A stretch of DNA of 64,000 nucleotides from Endothia cerciana (Eukaryota > Ascomycota > Sordariomycetes > Diaporthales > Cryphonectriaceae). The stretch's first letter is position 1. Each line of letters begins with the position of its first letter. Below are positions 10,976-20,828 of this stretch, in pieces. The position numbers were made by a program, and so were the translations under genes. Under the pieces are notes generated by a model that was given only the letters and a program-made list of their open reading frames with translations, was not told the DNA's origin and made no database searches. The DNA is taken from positions 62,001-126,000 of the forward strand of contig JALRMH010000051.1 in NCBI GenBank assembly GCA_026119935.1, given 5' to 3'.

Positions 10976-11637
10976 ATGCCTGGGGCCCGGGTCAGATACC
11001 GTCACGGTAAGCGCCTCTTGAGACCTCATCACGTCCCACCTGTCTGCAATTCCCACTGACAAACCGTGGAATCTGCCAGGGTCTTCAGCGACCAATACCT
11101 GTACAGTGCCAATCACTAAGTGTGAGACCGTGACTAGCCTCAAGGAGAAGATCTCCAAAGAGCTCAAACGCTCAGGCACCGTCAAGATCCATTTTCCCGG
11201 CATGAACCAGCTTCGTGACGATGAGCTGGTGCTGCCCCATTGCGATCGTGGGCATGTTGTTGGTATTGAATGTCGAGACGGTCGATAGCGGTTCGGATGA
11301 CCAGCAGCAGAAGCAGCAACAATCTGCGAAGCAAGCACCTGGCGACACGCAGCAGCACACCCTCACGATATGTACGTGAGATGAGTCCCGTCTAGGGGAA
11401 GAATAGCTAAACTTGATGTGGAACAACCTAGCCGACAACAAGGCCGCTGACACAGCTACCAACCATAACTACACCGTAGATGTCGAGTCGGCGCCGCGAG
11501 CGGTCACAGCGCAGATTACGAAAAACGAAGCCAAGGACCAGGGAAACCAGCAAAACTTGATTGGGAGCAAAGACGCATTCGTCACCTACTCTGAATACTC
11601 TAAACCAGGGTCCGCCGGACAGGGCAGTGACAGATAG
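10976..11637 (+). CDS. Small protein: possible ubiquitin-like domain plus two amyloid-like repeats
   Basis: Best model: exon 10976-11006, intron to 11079, exon from 11080, intron 11372-11431 (GTACGT...CTAG), last exon 11432-11637. The N-terminal part resembles a ubiquitin-like beta-grasp fold: TVTSLKEKISKEL as the helix, KIHFPGMNQL as strand 3, and GHVVGIEC as the last strand. A Gln-rich linker and two repeats (11434-11607) follow, with the same 29-residue period as in the gene 800 bases upstream. One problem remains: the ubiquitin-like frame hits TAG at 11286, while the linker and repeats lie in the +1 frame. A 46-, 49- or 76-nt intron ending at the CAG at about 11303 would join them, but the available donors (GTTGGT, GTTGTT, GTGCTG) are poor. 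So this is either a gene with a weak intron or one carrying a frameshift. Confidence 0.45.
11434..11607 (+). repeat. Second pair of 29-residue Asn/Gln repeats
   Basis: Copy 1 begins DNKAADTATNHNYTV and copy 2 begins KNEAKDQGNQQNLIG; the start-to-start distance is 29 residues. The shared pattern with the upstream gene is x-N-x-A-x6-[QN/x]-x-N-x-[IT]. Copy 2 is followed by a short Ser/Gly tail and the stop. Confidence 0.5.
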
Positions 11638-13702
11638 AGCCTGGGGCAGCTGGTGCCTGGGTCCAGTTCGATCCGCCCTCACGATCGTCCGAGGTGAATC
11701 GCAAGCTTTTGTATTTAGCCTGGCAAACTATGTTTTGTAGAGCTCTGTAGCATGAAGAAACTAGTTTGCATTTGCAGTCAGCCCATCTTGCTGGTGTTGT
11801 CACCCATATTTGTCAAGTGCTAATCCTAGCTGAGGGACGCGACCTGAAACCCGGCAAGCAGGCTACAGCCTTATACCCCATGATCAGAGAAGCCCGACTG
11901 CACATCACCGTGCTGGCATATAACATCTGCCTTGTACAGACCTCAGGACACCCTGTACTGGGGCCATTACAGTAACACATGCCTGACGGCGCTGGAGTAC
12001 TTTGAAACTGCCAAGGTCCGTTTTGGAGGGTAGCGTGCTGAAATCACGAGGGACACATCCAAGGAGGGAGAATATACCGATAATGCCGTCATAGCTTTTG
12101 TTCCTGTAAGGAATACTGCTCACCTGTCACATAGAATGATCTGCTCGTGATAGCACGGGTGAGGTGAAGTTCAACCGTGGTCCCCATACCGTGAGGAAAG
12201 ACAAGTCGATGTCTATGCGGATCTACTTTCATTGCACATGGGAGCTCGTCTGAGTTGAGCCTCAATGCCAAGATGCCCCCACTACAGTAAAGCGGTAAAC
12301 TGGATGGGTGGAGCTACTGCACCTAACCCTGCTATCATACCGACCTTGATCGAATAGCATCTTTAAATCCTTTGTAGATTATTACCAACAAAAATTCAAA
12401 TAAATTCTATATTTATATTCTTTTCCATTGTCCATCAGTCTGGCCACCTTCACATCTCCGTGTCAGAACCTTGTATACTTGTATATAGGCTGTGAGCGAC
12501 ACCTAAGCGGTACTCGAGTGGCAACGTTGGGGTACTCGAGGCCCAGCCCACAAAGACGTCACCGCTGTTGATTATGTAAGGCAGAGTACCGGGTGGGGAG
12601 GCTTCTTGTGCTGCCGGTCCCAGAGGCCCAACGCCTCTGACGAAACGACAAAAGACCGCGACAGTCCAGTGGAAATCACAGCAGGCGAGCGCGCGAGGTC
12701 GGATAGTTTCCGAGACGCCCATGAGATACAACCGGCTCCGTCGTAGGCTTCGTCCAGGAGACAGCACTCAGGCTCGTACTGGGACATTGACTTGAACCAC
12801 ACCCAGGCCTCCAGGAGGTATAGAGCACAACAAGCCGTGCCTGTCCACGGAAGCGTCTATCCTCCCCCTATCTTCGCCAACCTCGTTCACGTGCGTGTTC
12901 AGGCACAGCACGGGGGGAGGGGGGGGTTGCAGAGAGATCCCGTAGGTACCGGACGCCTTCAGCCCCTATCACAGGGTTATTTTGACCCCACACACAGCCT
13001 CAGTCAATACCCGGGACAAGAAACCCACTTCCCCCTGGGGAACCCGGAAACGCGAGGTCCCCTTCCCAGAGCTACATACAGTGGTACCACAACCTCCATG
13101 GGTGGTTCTAGTCTCCCCCCCCCTCCTCCTCCTGCTGAGGGGAACCGTGTGCTAATGAGAGGTGTCACAGGCCACGAGGAGGTTGCAGCAGGGGGGCCCC
13201 GACCGGTCTGATGTTTACGACCAGGGAGATAATGCTCTAGTTCGCTCTGATTTGGACGACACCTTTTCGTCCTTGCCTCCTTTTCACCTTCCTCACCCGT
13301 CTCCCGAGCTCGTCCTGTGTAGATGTGCTCGACAGCTGCGGGCTACGATGGGCCCATCCTTACTACTGACTGCGAGGCTGCATCTTCTCGCCTCCCCCGA
13401 CACATGTCGGTGAGACACTGCTGTAACACCGGCAAAGCGACCATGACGCGCTCTTCAGAAGACGGATAGTTGTGGTGAGCAAAGACATGCGGCGAGTTTT
13501 ATTATACAGATCAGAGAGGAGACAATCCCCCCCCCCCCCCCGGGCTTTCCCCTCAGGCTTTCCCCCACGGCGTTTTACGGTCATCAACACCGTCTATCGC
13601 CCAGGTCTAGCCCTGTGGGTCTCTGCCTCTATGAATCTAGTCTATCTGCTGACGCCGTCACCCCCCCTCCCTTCGTCCCAATCTGCCCCTTGGGGGCCTC
13701 TC
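11638..13702. other. Gene-free stretch with an AT-rich patch
   Basis: No supported gene. An AT-rich patch lies at about 12360-12430. The segment from about 13500 contains a run of C and the 3' flank of the peroxidase gene. No tRNA-like T-loop or rRNA segment was recognised. Confidence 0.5.
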
Positions 13703-14959
13703 TCACTCCTGCTCCCCGAGGGTCTTGAGCTCCCACCTCTCCTTGTCCTCCGCGAACGGCACGCCCAGCTCGAACAGCTTCACGATGACGTTCCTGAAGT
13801 CGTTGAAGAACAGATCGCTGTCCTTGGCGTACTTGACCACCCACTCCTTGAACTTCTTGTCGGCCACGAGCGCCATGTCCGCCGGCAGCATCATGATGGT
13901 CTCATCCTCGTTCACGTACTGCTTGGGGCCGTCCCACTTCTTCCAGTGCCACTTGCGGTCCGTCAGGAACTGGAAGTAGTCGTTGGTCAGCACCGTCGGC
14001 GAGAACGTCCACGGCCCGTCGAAGCCCGACCGGTCCGTGTGGCACCGCCCCAGCGCGTGCGCGCCCGACAGCGCCACGATCTCCTGGTCGTTGAAGCCCA
14101 TCCGGTAGAAGATGGCCCGCAGGTGGTCCTGCCCCTTGGCCCCGTCCGGGAGGCGCCCGTCGGGCGTGCACGCCGCGACGTCCCGGTCGGACCGCCCCGG
14201 GCGGTAGGGGATCTTGGGACCGAGCATCTCCTGGGTGGCGCAGACGCCGCCGAGGATCCAGAGGTCCGAGTACGAGATCCAGGGGAATTTCTCTGTGACG
14301 GGTGTCAGCTCGGTCTAATTTTTATTTTCTTCTTTTTTTTTATTTTTATTTTTCTTTTCTTTTCTTTCTTCTTTCCCGGCGCCCGCATCGGGGTCTGCTG
14401 GGTGGGTAACCAGGGAGGGAGGAGGTTGGGGGGCATGCTCACCCTTGACAGGCTCCAAGAAGTCCCTGGCGTGCTTGAGACCGGCATTCGCCCCGTGGTC
14501 CGCCTCGGGCGCGAACCTCATCGTGGCGCCGTTGCTACCGCCCGTGCCCGTCTCCGCATCGTACGTGCCCGAGGCGTGCCACGCCAGCCGCAGCAGGACG
14601 GGGCCGTACGAGCCATCGTCGTACTCGTCGTTCTCGTCCAGCCGCCGGGCGATCTCGTTGTAGACCTTCTGGTAGTCCTCCTTGGTCGGGTTGGTCAGGG
14701 TCTTGGGCGTGGCGGTCTGCGTGCCGTTGGAGGAGTAGAGGTAGTACCCTGCCCCGCCAGCTGCGGCGGCGGCGCCGAGGATGTAGATGAGGGAGGAGGA
14801 GGAGGACTTCGGGGGCTCGGTGGAGGAGGAGTAGAAGCGGTGGCCTTGCTGCCCGGAGTAGCGCTGCCGGAAGGCTGCCCGGGGGGCCGAGGTGGCAAAG
14901 GTCCTCCGGGTTGTGAGGCGGGACGCCGTGCGGGCGAGTTGGCGCGTCGTGGTGGCCAT
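13703..14959 (-). CDS. CCP1: Mitochondrial cytochrome c peroxidase
   Basis: Reduces H2O2 in the intermembrane space using electrons from cytochrome c. Exons are 14959-14443 and 14292-13703, giving 368 residues. The presequence is bipartite: an Arg/Ser/Thr-rich matrix signal (1-45), then a hydrophobic Ala/Gly segment (about 57-76) for intermembrane-space sorting. The catalytic set is complete and correctly spaced: distal Arg124, Trp127 and His128, proximal His251 in [11 protein letters not shown], the radical Trp267 sixteen residues later, and Asp311 sixty residues after the proximal His, as in yeast. The intron (150 nt) is strongly T-rich on the plus strand (A-rich in the transcript) in its middle. 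The splice restores [15 protein letters not shown]. The Trp and Asp mark it as CCP rather than ascorbate peroxidase. Confidence 0.97.
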
Positions 14960-16803
14960 CTTGCTGGGAGCAGAGGAAGGTCAGTGGTGGCCCGGGCGGG
15001 GAGTGGTAAGATCGTACGATGGTCTGCCCCGGCCGACGATAGACAGGTCAGGAGCAGCAAGAGCAGGCGATTGGCGGATTGAGGGAGGTAGAGCAACTTA
15101 CTCTGGCCTGTCTATAGCTGTTCTCGAAAGTATTTAAAAAGAAAACCAAGACCGTTCACACAGAACCAGTGATGTGATCCAGGCAAGAAGGAAGGCGATT
15201 GGAAGAAGAAGAAAAAGAGTCACGGGTCAGACGAAAGGAGGAAGGAAGAAAAGACCGAGGGTATTCCGGATTATTCATACAGCACAAGAGAGGAGGGAGA
15301 GAGGAGAGCACCACCCCGAGACACGCCTTGTGTGTCCTCTCCTGGGCCCAGCACCTCATCGCTATCTCACCTCACACAACTTCACGGTACCTCGCCCGGG
15401 GGGGCTACGACATGGGAACCTGAACGGCAGACACGGAAGGAGTAATTGCCCAGCCCCCATTGGCCGAGCCTGCTCCCACGCAGGGCCCCACCGCTGAATC
15501 AGTCCCGCCCCAGTGCCTTTTCCGCCTGGCCGTCCTCTTTTATCTCTGTGAGAGACGGAGGGAGAGAAGGCAGGCCCACGAAGGTTAGATGGGCCCCCCC
15601 CCCCGGCGGCGGGAGGTGGGAATATCTCACATGCCGCTGCTGGCTGTAATCGCCGACGTATACCGATCGCATCTCGCCCGGGGGAACGACTCATCCAAGG
15701 TATTAAAAAAAATTAAAAAAAATTTTCTTATTAAAAATCTAAAAATTACTAACGATCGGCGAACGGGGGGGTGGCGAGAAAAAAAAAAAAAAGAGGGTGT
15801 GACTACGTGTGAGCCTCGCGAATCGCCTTGGCCAGGGAGGGTTCCCTTTCCCCCCATGTGACAACTGTCCCACACCCTACCTGTGCGCGCGCCCCTTCTC
15901 CCGGGCCGATCTCGGTATTGGGTTTCCTTGGCTGCTTGGTAATCAACCGTGGTTTTGTCTCACCAGAGGGCTTCCCACACGTGCTACAGCATTACCCGCA
16001 AACCGTGTCTGAGGTGGTCTCCTCCTCTCGCATTCACAAGGGGATGGTGGAGGAGGAGGGCGGCCGATGACGTGCCTACTGGGTATAGATAGGTATGGGT
16101 TAAAAAAGGCCCTTGGGGTGCCCCAAATTTTCTGATTTTCTGCCCGGGCCCCTCCGGATCGCCACGGCTAGGGCGGCGGCGGGTGCTGCAGAGTTCAGAC
16201 GTGCATGGATCAGCAGAGCCCGGGCCCGGAACTGGTCTGCGTCCAGTGGCATGACGGGAGCGCCTGCTGTGCAACCCACACCAGGCAACGTCGCGTAGTC
16301 ATGTGCCGTGGGCGGTTGGTTGAGCATCTCCTCGGATGCTCCCGAGGAACCTTCTCGAAGGGTAATCGGCCTCGCCCGGGCGGGTTGGGCTCTACATGAG
16401 ATTCGGGCCAGTTCAGTTGTCGGCGACAGAAGAATCACGCTCGGAAGGACTCTTATGGAGAGTATCTCAAGGCAGCAGCCTAGTCTAGACATTACTTGGG
16501 TACCCTACGAGGCCCTGTCTAGATCGTCTGGCGCGGTGACAAAATTCTTTCTGGTGTCCGATATCTCGTTTTAATAGACCGCATCGCCTGCTGGGTGCAT
16601 CAAGGGCCTTCCGCCACACTCGAATGATATACGACTCGCAGCCTCGCGGGAACCAGCTTACCCACCCCATCGTACATCCAGTTCAGCCCCAGAACACCTA
16701 GTATACAGCAGAGCGCCGAGGATGCAGTCGATTTTGTTCTTTGCTTCTTCCGTGGCACGAGAGGGGGGGATAATATATGAGAAAAGCAGGATCCCGACTG
16801 GTA
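14960..16803. other. Intergenic, promoter of CCP1 and 3' flank of PRP39
   Basis: No supported gene. An A/T-rich patch at about 15700-15750 and an A-run at about 15780-15792 are the only structure seen. A small plus-strand frame near 16308-16574 has no motif and lies in a context without promoter or splice signals. Confidence 0.5.
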
Positions 16804-19105
16804 TTAGTTGAAATCCGCAGGGCCAGTGGCCTTGGGATCTGGTTCGCTGTACAGGTCGTAAAAGCTGAAATATCGGGCTTCGGCGTTGATCCGGGCCCCC
16901 TCGTCGAGCTCGCCTAGGGCTATACCATCGTCCATGGCAGAGAACTTGTCCTTGGAGATGGAGACGGGTCTGAGGCCGTGTCAGTCTGCACTCCTCACCA
17001 CATGGGGTTTCGAATCTACTCACCCGGTCATCTCCCGGTCGACCTCCAGGAACCTTTTCATGGCATCCTTGACGCCACGCTGCTGAAGGTAGTCCAGGTA
17101 TTTGACACAGAGCTCCTTCTTGGTGGCATCAGACATGCGGCTCTTGGTCCTCATCTCGTCGATGACCTTCTGGATGCGCTGACCGTTCTCGGCTTCCAGT
17201 TCGGTGCTGGTCGGCTGCTCAAGCTCGAAGTCCAGCCACTTGCTCCAGAACTCCCGGCTGTCTGCGTACCATTGGACGTTGTTGCGGAAAACAGTGCGCG
17301 CCTCCTCGACGGAGCCTTTGACCTTCCACAGCAGGAAGGCCCATTGTGTGACAAGGGCCGCCTTGGTGTACAGGTCCACTGCAGGCGAGTCGATCTGCGC
17401 CTTGTACACATCAATCGCGGCGTCAAGGCCGCTCTGTCGCCGTTGCAGGTTGGCCCACGAGATGATCGCCTCGACGCAGTTGGGCAGCTTCTGGAGGATG
17501 GCTTCATGAATCGCGCGAGCGACATCAGCTCGGCCGCCTGCCTCTTCGAAATACGCGAATTGCATCCGGATGCCGGGCCTGCTGACCGGTACAAAGAGTG
17601 TCACCGCGCGGAGGAAGATGTTCCTCACCTCCTCATCTTTTTTGGGCTGAGCCCCCATCCATCGCGTATACCGGAACCAGAACTCGTCGTAGAAGGCACA
17701 AGTAACCAGGCACCGCTCGTACAGGGCCGTGATCCTGGGGAAGTCGCCTTCTGCCTCCTCGAAGTCGAGGTACTGCCGCCAGTTGGCAAGCTGGGAGTGG
17801 TCGAGCTCTGTGACGTGGAAATATGGCCTCTTGATCTCCGACTCGTATGTCCAGCGCTTTGTCGTCTCCGCCTGTGTCTTCTGGAAGACCTCGTAGAACA
17901 TGGCATCCGTCTTCGCACGGACGTCGCGCTCGATCTCCGCTTCTGACTTGGCCGCGCCGAAGGAGGCTGCCTCGGCCTCCACCTCGGCGCGGAACCGGGT
18001 GAGCAGTTCCGGCTCGACTATCTCGGTCAAGGGGCGGGAGTGCGACAGGGTTCGGAACCGCTCGTAGTATCTGGCGTACTGGTGCATCGGGATGTGGATG
18101 ACACGTTTCAGGATCGCGTAGATCTTGTCGTGTGCCTCCTGTCGCTCCTCGTACTCGATATACTTATCCCAGAAGGGGTGCGCCAGAAAGTCAAGTCCCA
18201 CGTGCGTAGCTGCGCGCTCGAACAGTCTAGGACGGGTCAGTTGTCAGGAAGCTCCAGCGGACGGGGGCGGGAGAGGGAGGGATGGGCAGGATCCAAATAC
18301 AGGAAGGGGTAAGAGTGCGAACAGTAAATCCTTCTCCAAAATGATCGACGAACAACAGCTCAGTGTCTTCGCGACGGGGAAAGCGTAGAGTAGGGGGGAC
18401 TTCATAGCGAGTATGATGATGATGTGTGGTTTGGAAAATCAACAGTGCCTGGTAGATTCTGTGAGACGCGATCCCAGCGGTAGATGGTGGCCCTTGGTAT
18501 TTCTCACCGGAACCCATTGTTGCGGTCAGACAAGTCATCTTGTCTCGGCGGGATCGGCTGCCGAGGTTTGCGACAAATCGCGATCTTGACGGACGCGCCG
18601 ATGGCTGAAGAGGTTATGGGGAAGGAAAGCAGCCATGTTTACTTACTCTCGCACGAGGGGGGCGACGTGGGTAGTCTCCATCTTGAAGGAGCAGTAGTCG
18701 GTCCAGAGGTCGACCGAGTTGGTGATGCTAGCGCAGCCTCGCTCGTAGACCATCTCTGCGGACTCTGGGCCTGAGATGTTGAACTCCAGGTCGGCATATT
18801 TCTTCCAGTACCCAAAAAGGAGGGGGAATTTGAGGAGGAAACGGTCGTAGGCGTCGCGCAATGTTGCCAGTGCCTGGGGGCTGGAATTTCTATTAAGGCC
18901 GCCCTCGAGGCCCTCACACGCGCGTACCAGCCTTTCCCAGGCTTCGAAGCTGTCCGGGTCGGCGTCCTGCTCGGAACAATGACAATCAGCATGCATTCAG
19001 ACAGTTGTCATTGCGATATGGCCAGAGACTTACCACCTCGGTGTTGAGCTTCCGGATCTCGACATTCTCCTCATCGGAGCCGCCGAAGTTTTGGAAGTCA
19101 GCCAT
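16804..19105 (-). CDS. PRP39: Pre-mRNA-splicing factor Prp39, U1 snRNP
   Basis: Component of the U1 snRNP that helps U1 bind the 5' splice site. Exons are 19105-19034, 18966-18647, 18226-17024 and 16969-16804, giving 586 residues, usual for fungal Prp39. The protein is built of HAT (half-a-TPR) repeats: FEAWERLVRACEGL, FPLLFGYWKKYADLEF and VYERGCASI in the first half; HPFWDKYIEYEERQ, LANWRQYLDFEEAEGDF, YDEFWFRYTRWM and IISWANLQRR in the second. The four-exon model keeps frame throughout, and each junction falls inside a plausible HAT helix or loop. Intron 2 is long for this window (420 nt). It is divergent from the small secreted protein gene at 19728. Confidence 0.93.
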
Positions 19106-19727
19106 CTGCGGTGCTTATGCGACAATCGTAAGGCTGGGATCAGAATCGGTGCAGGCGATTGGGGACAGGTCAAGAATGACTGCGCCGAGTTTGCCGTCCT
19201 GCAGGCTGGAAAGAACTAGTCAAGTGCCCCAAGGTGATGGATCTCGCGCAAGGGATGGGGGAGGTCGGGGACGGGGGATGAAGGTTGAAAAAGGAGACAG
19301 GACGATGGATGGATGATTCCAGCCTGCGCAGGTTGCAAAATCACAGCTGCGTCGACCCCTGCGGCTTGAGAGGGATCGACCTGGACTGGAGCTGCAGTGA
19401 GTATTTCTCATTGGCCAATACTGAGTTTGACTGCCTTATGTAAGCACAGGTCCACCGAGCTGCCAGTTTAAAATTCTACCGCGTTTCGGTTCCATCACCG
19501 GGATTTCTCTCCTTTACAATATGAGCTTGTGATGATTTACTTGAAACAAACATGATAGGAAGAGGATGACTCTGCCAGATATGGCGAGCATGATCTCGCC
19601 CATTGTATAATATCTGAAGCTCCACCAACAACAATAACCTTCTCCAGTCTTTCTTCTCCTTGCTGCCCAGCTCAGATCTCGTCTTTCACAACCACCTTGT
19701 GCTTCCCCTTCACGACAGAAGCTCTCT
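19106..19727. promoter_or_regulatory. Divergent intergenic region PRP39 / secreted protein
   Basis: About 620 bases between two start codons facing apart. It must hold both promoters. No conserved element could be defined by eye. Confidence 0.4.
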
Positions 19728-20235
19728 ATGAAGATGTCAGCATACCTTCCATGCTCACTTGTACTGATTACCCTGGCCATAGCACAGGTTTGTCCACCTG
19801 CAATGGCCCCCAGAGCCTAATGAGTATATGTGCCGACCTTGGCGCACGTGGGAACAGGAAGCTGTCAGTGCTGCCTTGCATGGACAGATAGATAGCATCT
19901 GCAAGGGGCAGCTGGTCATACGGACCAGCCCGCACCAGGAGTCCAGGACCGGAATCATCGTCCGGATGATTCACAGTCATGTGTTTCAGGATTCAGGCGG
20001 GTCATTTCGGAGCCTTGGCCCGCAGACGTGTGGTGGTGCCCCTGCCTCGGAGATATGCTGCAATAGGGTTATTGCTGTGAATTCACAGGGTGGCCGGCGC
20101 AAGATCCATCTACTTTGCCAGGCTATAAATATACTGCCTTTAAGGGCGAGCTGCTGGCGAAGAGTCAGTCCAGGGGGTTCTTTCACGGGAGGAACCATTC
20201 ATGGGAGAACTCGTCGTGGGTGTCCGCACTTCTGA
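19728..20235 (+). CDS. Small secreted cysteine protein, candidate effector
   Basis: Exon 1 (19728-19787) encodes a compact signal peptide, MKMSAYLPCSLVLITLAIAQ, ending right at the intron. Intron 19788-19857 (GTTTGT...ACAG, with a CTAAT branch-like site) is 70 nt, and exon 2 (19858-20235) continues in phase. The mature part is about 125 residues with spaced Cys including SICKG, QTCGG and an EICCN pair. This is typical of disulfide-bonded fungal secreted proteins, but I recognise no family. The C-terminal third is Arg/Gly-rich and less convincing; the true end may be earlier or use another exon, because an adjacent frame stays open to 20300. The signal peptide and phase-preserving intron are the main support. 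Function unknown. Confidence 0.5.
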
Positions 20236-20828
20236 AGCTGTGCCCTAATAGCGGAATATGCTCAAAGGCTAGATACACTCTTATGGACTCTAATTGCTAG
20301 CCTTTTGTTGCAGGCAGGCCTAATATGTACGCACTCCAGGAGCATGCGATTGATATGAAGGGCCATCTAGATTAGATCTTGTGGACTTTGCAGAGCCGCA
20401 CTCTATGTTTCCCCATGGGGTCCTCCCATACCCGCCTCGGAGTCTCTCTCGCAGGGCTGAAGAGAGGTGCACGGGCCGTCCTCACACGTCATTGGCTCTG
20501 GCTCTGTGACAGGCGGGCAGCTGCATGTCCAATGCAGTTCTGGCATTTTACATCTGACGGGCGCCCTCGACAATTTGGCAGCCAAAAGGACCTCGAAGAA
20601 AAATCTGTCCGATGATACTTTCAGCGATAGTCACTCCAGTCTACAGTCATCAACCTAAATTGATCCAACCCCTCCTGAGTACGTCTCCTGTGCTATTCTT
20701 CTCGTGCCTCGTCAGACAGGACATGTGTCACCCCCTGTGTCACCCCCTGTGTCGATTGTCCTCTTGAGAGTCGAGCACGTCCGGCTCGCATCCCGCTGAA
20801 GCGGCCCTCGCCCTGGCCAGCAAGAGGC
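20236..20828. other. Promoter region of the phosphoinositide phosphatase gene
   Basis: No gene seen. A 12-nt direct repeat (unit TGTGTCACCCCC, about 2.5 copies, 20724-20753) lies roughly 80-100 bases upstream of the start codon at 20829. Confidence 0.5.

Noticed and set aside
13472..15082. 536-codon open frame on the plus strand
   Set aside because: It lies opposite CCP1, whose catalytic residues and spacing are all intact on the minus strand; the frame is an antisense shadow of GC-rich codons.
16978..17946. 322-codon plus-strand frame
   Set aside because: Antisense of PRP39 exon 3, which has clear HAT repeats.
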